Source: Fragilaria crotonensis (lineage: Eukaryota > Bacillariophyta > Fragilariophyceae > Fragilariales > Fragilariaceae). From it: DNA of 64,000 nucleotides. The stretch lies in the NCBI GenBank assembly GCA_022925895.1, contig JAKSYS010000157.1, positions 1 to 64,000 of the forward strand, read 5' to 3'. A program made the translations under genes and the position numbers. Within the stretch, counting starts at the first letter, position 1. Every line of letters starts with the position of its first letter. Shown one piece after another: positions 41,207-52,367 of the stretch. The notes beneath the pieces were generated by a model that was given only the letters and a program-made list of their open reading frames with translations, was not told the DNA's origin and did no database searches.

Positions 41207-44200
41207 GATGCAACGTTTTGAGTGGGATGTGCGATTGTTGTGGTCACAGTCACAAAAAGGTTAATGGCCCCGTACCAATCGGGTTTTTTTTAAATGGTGT
41301 ACTACCGGTAGTGTATGTAAAGGATTTGGTCGCGTAAATCGTGGCAATGGCAATGCGGTTTCATGAAAGAATGTGATGTGTTTTATGACGTACTCGGAGG
41401 ACGTGTATTTGGACGGACACCAGTTGTACACAAGTCTCACGTACACTTGAACGATTACACATGCTACTGCTACCGGTTCAGTACTGTACGTACTAGACTC
41501 CTACGCATTCCTACTGGCACAATTCGTAGACGAGTCACGACGTAATCACGACTGAGAGCTGCATTCTGGAACGACGTCGAACGGAATCTGGGGTTCTGCA
41601 GAATCCAACAGTTAAAAGACATAGAGGATGCGGTTGTAATACAGATGAACTTGGAATTCGAAAGAACAGCAATAAAGACCGGACTTCGAGAAGCCGGCAG
41701 GATTACTCGGAGTACAGTATTGTTGTTGGAAAAATCCATAACATACACCATACTCCGAGTACACTGTTATTTATTCAACGTCACCGGGGTTTGTAGGAGT
41801 GTTATTGCCTAGTATGAGGTGCTGGTACCGGCGGGTATGCCCATAATTACAACTCCAGTCACTTGGAAGCTTGATGCCGAGGCATCTGACACGGAGGCAT
41901 CATTACCAGTTAGTATGGGCACTTCAGTAGATGCCTCAACTTGTAAAACATCTCATCCCTCTACCACCGTGGCTTATTCCACCGAGAGATTTTTCTCCCC
42001 TTGTTGACTAGCACAGAATATGAAAAGATGCAGCATATTCACATCAAGCAAGTCAAGCACCAATGGCAAGGCAACTTAGTGACTCTTGTAAACAGAAACC
42101 TTGTATCCAAGTTTTGGATGGACCTCAGCAGGTAAGTGGAATCATTTTCTGTCGTAAGGAGGACAATCTCCAGCAGAAGAAGCGAGGTATGTTAGGTGGA
42201 GATGTAAAGCCGTTTCTCAGAAGTATATACAGCAGAGAATATACTCCTGTTGCTGCAATGATACAGTGCATGATGTCATGTGCCACCAATGACAGCCTTA
42301 GAAAGATTTCACCCTTCTTTGCACCTCACCCATTGTTCCCACTTTCTTCATCATCTAGCTTCTGATTGATGCATGGTGAACATGGACGTCGACAATCACT
42401 CATCACGAGAAAAATGCACCGAGAGCCAGGAATTCAATCTTTCCAATGAGATCATGATTAGAAGTGCTGTTGCCTTTGGCAACAATATGGTAAGGCTGAT
42501 GCAAGTTGCATGTAGTGTTTAGTAGCTAGTGATATCAAGGTTTATAATCATTGTTAATAGGATTGACAGTATTCCTTGGAGTTGGAGATTGAAGGCCTTT
42601 TCTGCAAAGTCGTTACTCACAAACTCTACAATTGATCCAAAGGGTGATGGCCAGGACATGCTGTTGATGAGTCAGGAGTTGGTGATCTGAACCAGGTAAT
42701 TCCTCAATCATTTATTGCGCTGTGATAGTAATCCTGGTGCTTGTTTCTATTGCTTGTGACAATAGATACTGGCTGATGTATGTTCACATTGATAATGTGC
42801 CTGGCTACCAGCACAAGAGGAAGAAGCAAGAAGATCTGTAGGTGCCTTTGGCTTCCTCTTGATCGGAATTGAACGCATTCAAAACGCCTTTAGGAATCAC
42901 CATATTGACATTTGTGTTGTCAATAAGAACATTGTTAACAGTTGAATCCCTAGAGGTGAGTCAGCACACGGCTGTCAACCACATGTGTGACGGATGGAGT
43001 CTCACAAGAAGCATAGAGACGAGGTTGTTTGCTTTGAGGTCACTTCTGGATAGAGCTACTATTCATGAATCACCGTGTGGACCATGCATCTCCTGTTTTG
43101 TGTAGTTGTGAAGGTTTCAAGAAAAGGCATTCGGAAGTGGAACTTGTCGGTTTCGTCATTAGCTGATGGGCTGTTGGTCATGACTTCATCATATGGGAAG
43201 TTTGCTGATGTAAAGGGAGGAATGGGATAAAAAATCAAAGTTGATCTCGTCACTCCAGACAGACAATGTTTAGATTGCATAAACTGTTGCTGATGGTATC
43301 CATTCAAGTGGAATCTGTTGCATGCATTGACATGACTCTGGATTCTGATGCCATCAACGATGGAGATGGAGATTTGTTGCTTTAGGCTGTGCTCCGTGTG
43401 CTGTTCAGTTGATTCCTGAACTGCCCTTGGAATTGCAGTGCGTGTCCCTAATCCCAGGGTTGAATCCGCCACCTTCAACCAACTCAACCAGAATGTCATC
43501 ATGGAAGTTGGAAGTTCTCTGGTCTAGCATCGTCTTTGTGTTGTCCAAGTTCCTCTTTCCTGACCCTCGCTCAAACACCGAGCAATGCATTCCGACTGGG
43601 TGGGAGAAGACTTAATGTTTAATCTGAGTGCCAACTCTTCGTAACAGCATTCCCCCGACAGGATGTCATTGCGCCTCCAGGACATACCGTCACAAAACTC
43701 TGCCACAATACTAACAACTACTAACAGGCTCCAGCCACGTATGAATCCTCTCGCATGCATATTCGTACAGTACCAAATACCAGTATAGTAATGCAGTACT
43801 GGTACGCTGCATGCACACATGCTCATAGGATATGACCAGTACCAGGTATGACGTATGTAGTAGAAGAAGCAACGAGACAACGAGACGCAACGTGTATATG
43901 CGTATCTGCGCATATGCGCACCTTGTCATAACAGTACTACTACCTGGTACCTGGTACTCGGAATACATACTCTACAACGAGTACACTCCGACTGCCTGGT
44001 ACACGTAGTACTATAGTACTGGTACGAGTGTACTACGCGTTTTTTCCAGCAGGCGCGGATTCTACTCTAGCGAAGGCTTGTGACGAGTGACAAGTGACGA
44101 AAGAATACAGAATGCATGCACACATAGATTTGGAATGCGGTTGTCTCCGTCATTATTCTTGGAACCATGTCTACCTGGCGACTCTGTTGTTTGCTGTTAT

Positions 44201-44331
44201 AAACCGTACATGACGCATTGATTGATGTGTTGCAACAAAACTGCGAATTGCATTTGCAAGTAAACGAGAGCGTGTGAGCAAGAGCGACCGAAATTGCAGT
44301 GTATACATCCTACAGTACCGAGTTCGCGAAG
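41207..44331. other. Gene-poor stretch with relic sequence and GTAC-rich DNA
   Basis: 3.1 kb. 41301-41312 is the palindrome ACTACCGGTAGT. From about 41800 to 43650, fragments that read like exons with plausible GTAAG donors (for example near 42133 and 42490) and minus-strand pieces near 43100-43600 suggest a decayed gene or transposon, but nothing can be named. 43730-44040 is densely packed with GTAC-containing short motifs and forms the upstream flank of the glycosyltransferase gene. Confidence 0.4.
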
Positions 44332-45666
44332 ATGCGACAAGGTAATCATGTCAATAACAACAACAAAAAAACAACTGTATCTACAATTCGAAGACGACGA
44401 AGAAGAAGCATCCATACAGGAACATTTCGTTGCAAATATGTGGTGGTAGTCATTCTACTGCTGGTCGTTGTCATGTTTCAGCTTCACGGTGACAACAATG
44501 ACAATGTCAACAACTACAAGTATGCGGACAAGCAGCCAACGCAGCAGTTATACAACGACGCTATCATCTCTCCCAAAAACAGCAACAACAAGAAGTACAT
44601 TCCCAAACTTGTCATTTGTGGTACAGTTTACAACGTGCAACAACATTTGCCCGCCATTCAGAAAAGCATCATGAGACTTGTAGCGAACAATACATTTGAC
44701 TTGGTGCATTTGCTATTTGCAAATCACAATAGTACAGATGATTCTGTCCGTCAATTGGAACAATGGAGTACTCAGCTATCCAAGAATGTTACCGTCTTTT
44801 CACTCGCACCCGTTATTGACAATGATGACGACGACGATGAACCATTCAAGGAACGGACAGTGAGGCTTGCACAGGCCCGCAATTTCTTGTGGCAACAGGT
44901 ATCTCTACTCTCTCGTGGGAGCGCAAAAGTATCATCCAACAACAGCAGCAACAATGGAAAGAGCAGCAGTACAGGTTCTCAAATCGATTATGTCCTCATG
45001 ATGGATATGGATGACGTTAATTGGCACTTGTCCAACGTTCATGAATGTTTGAATCTACCCCCCGACTGGACAGTCTGCTGTTGCAATTCGTACAAAGTCT
45101 ATTATGATCTTTGGGCATTGCGAACCTTAAATGGTGATGATGATCTTGGTATCAGCAACAACAACCTTGCAAATAAAAATTGGTTAGCAGTGACAGCAGG
45201 ATCCAAATCATCGCAAGGAACAGCAGCAGCAGGAGGCTTTGGACGATACCGCCATTCCAAACCATTCCGACATATTCCTGCAGGACATGAACCCATCCCA
45301 GTCAAGTCTTGTTTCGGTGGAGCAGCTCTTTACAAATACACCAATCAAGATCTTGTCATGGTTGCCAATTCGAATCCATATGTGGGAATGACGGAGGACG
45401 ATGATACGAGGAACAACAACAGCAACAATAGCAATAAAAGCAGCATTCACAAAAAAGGCAAGAAGCATCCGGTATGTGAGCACGTGTCATTTCATCTACA
45501 ATTGTACGCTTGGAATCAAAGTCTATACATCCAACCATCCTTTTTGAACGATGGCCCGTCCGATGAGCGCATGCTTTACTTTGGAGCTGTCAAGAAGAGA
45601 TTGGAACCAGAGTATAAAAGGAGTTGGGAAGAAACGCCTCATTATTACCAACATTTTTGGGACTAG
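44332..45666 (+). CDS. Putative type II membrane glycosyltransferase
   Basis: 444 residues from the ATG at 44332; the frame extends upstream only through a GTG. A basic cytosolic tail (TIRRRRRRSIHTG) precedes a single membrane segment near residues 34-52 (KYVVVVILLLVVVMFQLHG). The lumenal domain begins like a GT-A fold (KLVICGTVYNVQQHLPAIQKSI) and continues LLFANHNSTDDSVRQLEQW. An acidic DxD-type site, LMMDMDDVNW, lies near residue 225. Further landmarks are CFGGAALYKY and CEHVSFHLQLY, which resemble the acceptor-side region of fungal-type mannosyl- and related transferases. Asn- and Asp-rich inserts interrupt the domain (NSSNNGKSSS, NNNSNNSNKSS). Donor and acceptor are unknown. Golgi location is inferred from topology. 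Confidence 0.65.
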   Translation: MRQGNHVNNNNKKTTVSTIRRRRRRSIHTGTFRCKYVVVVILLLVVVMFQLHGDNNDNVNNYKYADKQPTQQLYNDAIISPKNSNNKKYIPKLVICGTVYNVQQHLPAIQKSIMRLVANNTFDLVHLLFANHNSTDDSVRQLEQWSTQLSKNVTVFSLAPVIDNDDDDDEPFKERTVRLAQARNFLWQQVSLLSRGSAKVSSNNSSNNGKSSSTGSQIDYVLMMDMDDVNWHLSNVHECLNLPPDWTVCCCNSYKVYYDLWALRTLNGDDDLGISNNNLANKNWLAVTAGSKSSQGTAAAGGFGRYRHSKPFRHIPAGHEPIPVKSCFGGAALYKYTNQDLVMVANSNPYVGMTEDDDTRNNNSNNSNKSSIHKKGKKHPVCEHVSFHLQLYAWNQSLYIQPSFLNDGPSDERMLYFGAVKKRLEPEYKRSWEETPHYYQHFWD

Positions 45667-46993
45667 TGGTTGGGAACGTGGACGATAATAGAGAAATAGA
45701 TGGTGCTGGTGATGAGTTATATTAGTCCCCAAGAACAAGTTCGTCTTCGACACCCAGCAAGTGATCTGTACATACGATAGACTATTCGACCGCCCCCAAG
45801 CCCCAAGTGTGCCCAGGTCGACGGACCTCTTGGAGAAGTCACTCTATTCGTAAAACATTTTCGAAAGTCTACTCGTGAAACATGTCGATGGCCCCACGTA
45901 CACACGTGTTCATCGACGTAGCCATTTTCTATCCTTCAAAAACCAGCTCCTAGCTTGGCGAAGGTTGAACCAAGACTGACCCTACAAATGTTTGGTTTAT
46001 CATTTATGTGCGCTCTACCATTGTTTTTTTGTCGACTCCTCGAAGTAGCTTGCATACTGTTTCCTTTCTGTGCAAGAGGGTCATTTTGCGATTTGTCGGT
46101 ATGAGCCTGTGCTATTATTAGATAGGTCATAAACTCAAGTCACAGCGATGAACTGCCGGCAGTAGAGACTTGATTATATATGCCCTCCACTTTATGATTG
46201 ACCACTTCATTGTCGTAATACTAAATGCTCAAGCTACCGTAGATATAGAGCGACCAGTATATTCTGTATTGTACAATTCCACTCAATCGTTCGGTATGAT
46301 AGAGATGCATCGGTTTTTGACAATGTTTCATTCAGACTTCTGATCCGGTGGCACGATCAACGTCAGTATGCCACTAATGATGTGGAGTGAAGGCCATTTT
46401 GTATCCTAGAATATGAGCCACCATACATAGCCGCACTACTAGGGGGGGGTCCACGGAAGTCGACCTTGGAGAAGCGATAGGAGCGACTTGGCCGGAATAG
46501 AAACGTGCCTTGTGATTCTACACGTATGCATACAGCACGAGTAGTGCAGAGAGCTCAGTTCAGTCCAGATGCACAGGGCTATAATGGCTAGTATGTAATA
46601 TACACATGAAGAACGAGGTCTCATAGGGCAGACCCTATGCAGTTGCAAGGGGGGGCACGATCATCGCGGCGAATTTTTTCGCCACCCCGTGTTGGTATGA
46701 CATTTATGGATTTATGATGGTTTTGAGGATCCTTCAAGTACGCTGGTATAATAATGAGCGTATCTGATACACACAGACAGCCACTTGCTCACGCACTTGC
46801 ACACAGCACACGACTCGAGACAAGGATATAACAAAAAAAGTTGAACGAGTCTACCAGGTACGAGGACTACTAGCCACAGGTACGCCAGATCGAGGCACGA
46901 GGTCCAGAAGGTACATGAACCCCGGTATTCTTGTTCGCCTTGATGACGCCTTTGCCGCGACAAGAAGATTCATAAAATCAACAAGGCCATTCC
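45667..46993. other. Intergenic region
   Basis: 1.3 kb without a supportable gene. It contains a G8 run at 46442-46449 and a GGGGGG run near 46650. The end is the 5' flank of the next gene. Confidence 0.5.
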
Positions 46994-47695
46994 ATGAATC
47001 AATCCAACGCCCTACCGATCGCTTCCAAGCCCAATTCCAAGCTTATCGACTACACCCAACAGCGTCGAGATGATATGCCGTCCCGAGGTATGATGGTGCG
47101 ATCTCAATACGCATCCTCAGCACCATCACTATCATTATTAGGATCTCAGACACAGTTGCGACGGAAATCTTCATCCACCATGTCGCACTCTTCATCAATC
47201 ACGAATCATGATGATACTCCCGACGATGACAATGCACCAATTGAATTTCTCTTCAAAAAGACTTTTCGTCAACACAAGAGAAGCTCAGATTTTTCTCGAG
47301 AAGAACTACTCGTCGAGTGTGAGAAACGGTACATGCTCGAGAAGGAAAAACTGCAACAAGAACAAAATGGAGGCGACCACGCAATTTCTTCCCAAGACAA
47401 TGTTTTTCAACAGAATCCACGTCGGAGATCAAGTTACGAGAGTTATGGGAGTATGACACGGAAGGATAGCAAACGCTCAAGTCACATTGACAGAATCCTA
47501 CGGACGGAAATTTCAGTACCAAAAACGCCTGACTCCAAAAAGGCAGTTCGAGGAGTTCGACGAATCGTTTCGGAGCAAGGTTCGAAGCTTGGTGGTGAGA
47601 AAACTGAGAAGAAGCCTGTGGCATCGCCATTATTGGAACGAAGTAAATCAGACGGACCCACAGCACTCAGCACTCAAGGCGCAAAGGCAGCCTAG
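46994..47695 (+). CDS. Unrecognised charged, Ser-rich protein
   Basis: 233 residues from the ATG at 46994. No domain is recognised. The N-terminal half is Ser/Arg-rich and looks disordered (RSQYASSAPSLSLLGSQTQL, RRKSSSTMSHSSS). The middle has an acidic hinge (DDTPDDDNAPIEFLF), then a probable helix (SREELLVECEKRYMLEKEKLQQEQ). The C-terminal part is basic with repeated R-x-x-S/RRxS sites (RRRSSYESYG, RRIVSEQGSK, LLERSKSDGP), plausible basophilic kinase targets. It could be a regulatory or adaptor protein; nothing in its neighbours narrows this. It is accepted as a gene for its length, good ATG and coding-like composition, with moderate confidence. Confidence 0.55.
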   Translation: MNQSNALPIASKPNSKLIDYTQQRRDDMPSRGMMVRSQYASSAPSLSLLGSQTQLRRKSSSTMSHSSSITNHDDTPDDDNAPIEFLFKKTFRQHKRSSDFSREELLVECEKRYMLEKEKLQQEQNGGDHAISSQDNVFQQNPRRRSSYESYGSMTRKDSKRSSHIDRILRTEISVPKTPDSKKAVRGVRRIVSEQGSKLGGEKTEKKPVASPLLERSKSDGPTALSTQGAKAA

Positions 47696-48604
47696 CTCGG
47701 TTGCGTTGAGATTTCGAGCAAGCCATTCGTTTTGCTGCTCAGAAGCAAGTTGGCACTACATGACTACCACGAGGTCTGCAGGATCGGGCAGTTTGTGCTC
47801 CGACAAGGTTCTCTAGGGTTGCACAAGAGTGAGAAGTCGCTGATTGCAACATAACATTAGAGGCATGAGGGATGACACTCGACCTTCACTGAGGAAGGCG
47901 AAATCGTATCACATCAGCTTCCTGAAGTTCATGTGTGTCTGACCTAACGACGGTTCGTAGTTCGTATTATACGGATTTAAGGATGCGTAATTTCTCCTTT
48001 TGTCATAAGTGCGTTCCTTAAACAGACGTTTTTAGTATCCTCATGATTTAGCTATTGCATTTGCATAAGCATCCAATCAGAACTTCACAACATTAAGTGT
48101 TTAGAGCATCTGCTTTTCATGAACATGTGCTCCATTATTCCACGGAGCAAGTGGTTGTGTGGCATCCTGTGGACATATATATGCACGGTATGATATATGC
48201 TATTCATATGCCTACTACCGGTAGACTCTACCGGTAGAGGACTCGTACAGTACAAGAGTCCAGTAGTCCAGTACTTGGGGCGAAAGCAACCATACGCCGC
48301 CGGACCGCGAACCGCGAGGTGGGAGGTGGTAGAGATCGAAAAATGTACTGTACTTTAGGTACTAGCTAGTACCAGGTACAGTAGCCACGTAGTCGTACTG
48401 GACAATTTGCTATTTGCTCTGCACTGAAGCGCTGCTGATGGTGACAAGTGACAAGTGACAAGGGGCACTCGTCCCGGACTCCTCCTGTGCCCGCAATCTC
48501 ACTAAAAGTACCTGATAGCAGATAGCAGCAGTAGTCCAATGTCCAATGGGTAGTAACTGGTACTGGAGTATCGATGTCTACGGCTTGGTCTACAGACACA
48601 CAGG
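47696..48604. other. Intergenic region with paired ACCGGT palindromes
   Basis: It holds CTACTACCGGTAGA at about 48212 and CTCTACCGGTAGAG at 48227-48240 side by side, followed by a GTAC-rich patch (48240-48390). No gene is supported; minus-strand frame 48366-48689 runs into the tandem duplication and is not credited. Confidence 0.5.
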
Positions 48605-48824
48605 ATACTTGGGTCCTGATGTCCATCGAGTTGGTGCCGGAGATGAGATCCAGCACGGAGCAGCTTACCAGACGCAGATCATCTTGCATTAGAACAACTC
48701 TTCTCTGCTAAACTATACTTGGGTCCTGATGTCCATCGAGTTGGTGCCGGAGATGAGATCCAGCACGGAGCAGCTTACCAGACGCAGATCATCTTGCATT
48801 AGAACAACTCTTCTCTGCTAAACT
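48605..48824. repeat. Identical 110-bp direct tandem duplication
   Basis: 48605-48714 and 48715-48824 are the same sequence, both starting ATACTTGGGTCCTGATGTCC and ending TTCTCTGCTAAACT, with no difference that I can find. It lies about 80 bp beyond the stop of the thioredoxin-domain gene, so it may fall in its 3' UTR or terminator region. Confidence 0.9.
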
Positions 48825-48903
48825 ACGTGCAGGCAAATGCTGTCGGGCAGCGCTACGAAAAAAATAAATCAACTAAACGGTCCAACCCAGTTAATAACTT
48901 GTT

Positions 48904-49839
48904 TTACAACTCATCCTTGGCGTCGGACGATTTCTTGGAGGCCTTGACAGCCTTCATGAGTCCAAGACCAGAGCTCTTGATCTCATCATGCTTGGCGTCC
49001 TTGTCAGTGGTAAGCTTCTGGTAGGCATCCTGGAGTTTCTGAACCTCGTCCTTGAAGTGGGTCTCAGCGGCCTCCATCTCGGCTTCCTTTTCCTCAATGA
49101 GCTTGTCAAGGTCGGCAGGTGACAAATCAGCAAACTTCTTGATTTCAGCCTTCTTGGCATCATCACAGAGATCAATGTTCGATGGAGAGCACATTGGCTT
49201 GAGCTTCTCTTCTGCGAACTTGGTGAGCGATTCCAAATCACGTCCACCTTGGTAATCCTCAAGGGCGGCTGGGTCTCCGTACTTGAGAGTTGGGTATCCG
49301 CGAACTCCGTTAGCGTCGCAGAGAGCCTTGGCATCAGTAGTGCAGTCAACATCAGCGATCAATGCAGTTGGAGAATCGGCGAACTTGGCCATGAGCTCAT
49401 CCCAAGTTGGCTTGAGATTCTTGCAGTGACCGCACCATGGGGCGAAGAACTTGATGAAAACGGTCTTTCCTGTTGTCGTTATCGTTATTATTATTGTTGT
49501 TGGTTAGTTCATTGTGGAGCAGTCGGTAGTTGATGGATGATATTGAAAGAGATGCGACATGTTGCGAAAACGAAGTAACGAGAACCATGCAGAATGCTAT
49601 TAATGAGAAGACCAATTTTTACAACTTGGCGGTACGGAAACCGCGCAGCTCGCACAGCTGCAAAATCACAGGACACCACAGGCTTCGCGATCTCGTCCCT
49701 TCGCCGTTCGCCTATCATCCCTTGTTTATTTGCATCAAGACGACTTACCAGCTGTCAGCTCATCATAGTTATCAGGAGTGAGGTCAACGGCGTTGACGGC
49801 TGTGAGGCTGAGGAGGAGTGTGGCGATAGTGAACTTCAT
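48904..49839 (-). CDS. ER thioredoxin-domain protein (PDI-like) ending in KDEL, two exons
   Basis: Exon 1 is 49749-49839 and exon 2 is 48904-49469. The 279-bp intron 49470-49748 (GTAAGT..ACAACAG, phase 1) joins LTA-G-KTVFIKFF in frame, giving 218 residues. MKFTIATLLLSLTAVNA is a signal peptide. One thioredoxin domain has the active site WCGHC (Cys43, Cys46) and the cis-Pro region GVRGYPTLKYG. It is followed by a charged, probably coiled-coil helical segment (LDKLIEEKEAEMEAAETHFKDEVQKLQDAYQKL), and the protein ends in KDEL, an ER-retrieval signal. It most likely catalyses disulfide exchange in the ER lumen. With one domain and a helical tail it is shorter than classical PDI and resembles small PDI-D-type proteins. 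The frame starting at the ATG at 49392 lacks the active site and is not the real start. Confidence 0.92.
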
Positions 49840-50891
49840 GGTCTTTATTGTTGTCGTCAAGCAATGCGCCAGGGAATAATATTATGTAAGGCTTGAAATT
49901 CAGCAGATGGACAACGAAAATGACCCTCTTCGAAGATATCAAGAATCAAGATATCTGATTCCCCAGCATCAGATTTTACTGGAGTAAAAGTACTGAGTTC
50001 TCTATTGTTTTTGTGCACAGTACTTGTACTTGTACTCAGAGAGTACCAAGTAGGGTCTACGGATAACAACTATGAGTGGTCACGAATCACGAATGGAGGG
50101 TTAGCCGTCTCCGCGGAATAAAAAAGGCCACGCGGCATTTCAGTGTTGTTCGTTAATACTCGAGTAGTAGCTCTACGTTTTACTGGTACTACGTAGTACT
50201 GTAGTATGTGTATTTGTTCCGGTGGCGTGGGAACTCGGAAATCGGACACACTTACACAACACACTACAAGCGAAGTACCAGGTACTGTACACTTCTACTT
50301 GCAAAAGCGTGCTAGGTACTGGAGGAATAATGAGTATGACATCGCTACTACTACAAGTACCGTAAGAGCACTTATGTACTACAGTACCAGTTAGTCAGTA
50401 CTCCAGACTCCAGAGTCCAGTACTTGATTACTGAGAACTCGGCAGTCGGCAGTCGACATTTGTCCGAACTGACAACAGGGGAATAGGAGTAAGCTAAGTA
50501 CAAGTACTGTAGCAATGCAACTTTCAACGGCCTCGGCAGACGATAGCAATCCTGTAGGTGTCATGAACAGGATTAAAGGTGTGGCATCCAATAGAACTAG
50601 CCACCATGTACTCTTACCCTTGTCGTGAAACAGTCCCAGTTTCCTGTCACCTGTGCTAAACACAGTTTCTTACATCGAGGTCCATCAGAATTGTCGTAGT
50701 TCCTTTGCTACTAGAGTATAGCAACTATCGAATGCCATCGTTAGAAAGGATGTGAAGATGCGACGCCACATCGCTCAAGTGTTAGAGCCGACAAGACGTT
50801 ACCATAAGAGTGTGAATTGCGCTATACAACGTTATTTCTTTCAATAAAGAATTACTCATCGTAACGGAATCGCATCGAATGGAAACAAAGT
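49840..50891. other. Intergenic region, GTAC-rich
   Basis: Promoter side of the KDEL protein gene and 3' flank of the carrier gene. 50150-50420 is dense in GTACT/AGTAC/GGTAC motifs. No gene. Confidence 0.5.
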
Positions 50892-51821
50892 CTACAGAGC
50901 TGACTTGCCAGTGATGATCTGCGTGAACTTCTCGGTCAAAATGAGACTGATAATGGTATAGGGCGCCAACTTAATAAAAGCAGGCGTAAATCCTGACCAA
51001 AGAGTCCAGATGCCCTCCTCGGCAAGAATCTTGACGAAGCAGTCGATCATAGACTTGTACTTGGTAGATCCATCTTTTCCAACTCTTTGATTCTGCGTGC
51101 GACTCTTGACCACATCGAATGGATTTGAAAAAATGTTGGCAATGAACGAGGACACCAATGTGGCGCAGAATAATAGTGGAAATCCATAGAAAAGATCCCC
51201 ATCAGCACCAAAGATACCGGACGCTGTCAATTTCATCTTTATTTCGGACGTGATTCCCAATACACAAGCTGAGAGCACCATGGCTCGCAATACTGTCACT
51301 TGCGCTCCTCTCCACAAGTTGGACACTCCCTCTTCCCGCGCGATGCGTAAGATGCAGTCCGCCACTCCCCTGTAATTGCGACGTTCCTTGATGGGGAGTT
51401 TGGAATCTCCCGACATGCGCACGAGAGCCAGCTCAGCTGGCGTCCCAACAAAGGATCCGATTCCTCCAGATGTACATCCCATTAACAATTTGGTGCCAAT
51501 GGGGATGGCATTCTTCTCCAAGCCAGCAGCAAGATTTTTGTTTTGTGCCGCTTCTAACAAAAAGGCATAAATGCCAATACGACAGGATCCATAAAGCCAC
51601 TGTCGCAAATAAGCAGCCCCAATGCCGGCATACAGTCCCTTGATGAATCCTTCGTTGGCCATGATTTTCGTAGCACAATCCAAGGCATTCTTGAACTGCG
51701 AACCCTCCGTTTGCATCTGAACTCGAATAACATCGAGTGGATGACAAAATGTTGCAGCCCCCATGCCACTAAAGGCAGCAATCACCATCTTTAACGCCAA
51801 GACACCTGCAGCAGCCACCAT
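50892..51821 (-). CDS. Mitochondrial carrier protein, oxoglutarate/dicarboxylate type
   Basis: 309 residues from the ATG at 51821, the usual length for the SLC25 family. Three repeats of two membrane helices carry the signature P-x-[DE]-x-x-[KR]: PLDVIRVQMQ (repeat 1), TPAELALVRMSGD (repeat 2) and NPFDVVKSRTQNQ (repeat 3). Each is followed by the matrix helix and [FYL]-x-G motif (GFIKGLYAGIGAAYLRQ, GVSNLWRGAQVTVLRAM, GIWTLWSGFTPAFIKLAPY). The AELALVRM-D in repeat 2 and the R-Q in repeat 1 are like the 2-oxoglutarate/malate carrier (SLC25A11) group. It would exchange dicarboxylates across the mitochondrial inner membrane; the exact substrate is inferred. No presequence, as normal for this family. 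Single exon. Confidence 0.88.
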   Translation of the reverse strand: MVAAAGVLALKMVIAAFSGMGAATFCHPLDVIRVQMQTEGSQFKNALDCATKIMANEGFIKGLYAGIGAAYLRQWLYGSCRIGIYAFLLEAAQNKNLAAGLEKNAIPIGTKLLMGCTSGGIGSFVGTPAELALVRMSGDSKLPIKERRNYRGVADCILRIAREEGVSNLWRGAQVTVLRAMVLSACVLGITSEIKMKLTASGIFGADGDLFYGFPLLFCATLVSSFIANIFSNPFDVVKSRTQNQRVGKDGSTKYKSMIDCFVKILAEEGIWTLWSGFTPAFIKLAPYTIISLILTEKFTQIITGKSAL

Positions 51822-52367
51822 CTTTCTCTTTGTTGATCAGAAAGACTTGCTGGGAATAGTATGCACGTTATGTCGCAAATGGCAAGTAAAAATGTGTGTC
51901 AAGATTCAAGATTATTTGAGATGATCTATCGGCAGATGCACTGGTGGATATGATAGGAGGTTGAAACTGCAATTGCAACTGCATTTGACTCATAGCATTT
52001 TCACTGTAGAAGTAAGTCGTAGCAGTAGTATTAGTACTTAACGTACTCCAGTAGAATGGTACTGTACAACTTTAACACCCATCATGTTTTGGGTTTTGGG
52101 GCGTCCCGCAGGAGCGTGCAAGTACGAGTACCAGTCCTGCCTGCATGAGCACCATTTTGCTAGTCTCACAATCGGATCGAATCATTTAGTCTTTCTGCGG
52201 CACTTGTATGTCGATGCCACAATAATGGGAGAAAAGAACGGCGGCTACCCAGGATTCGAAACAAAGAAATAACAATACGCGCTCCCTGAAATTCCGCGTT
52301 CGAAGCTCCCTACTAGGCTTGCGCCTCATCCACTGCTAGCTAGGACGACGTTGATCAGCCACCGACA
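51822..52367. other. Intergenic region
   Basis: 546 bp: promoter side of the carrier gene and 3' flank of the WW-domain gene. Short TACTCCAGTAG/GTACTGTAC motifs near 52030-52070. No gene. Confidence 0.5.

Noticed and set aside
48904-49392. Start of the KDEL protein at the ATG at 49392
   Set aside because: That start removes the signal peptide and the WCGHC site. A GTAAGT..AG intron joins an upstream exon with a signal peptide in frame.
52230-52270. TTCGAATCC-like box on the minus strand, resembling a tRNA T-loop
   Set aside because: No pairing T-stem, D-loop or acceptor stem around it. No complete tRNA was found anywhere in the window.
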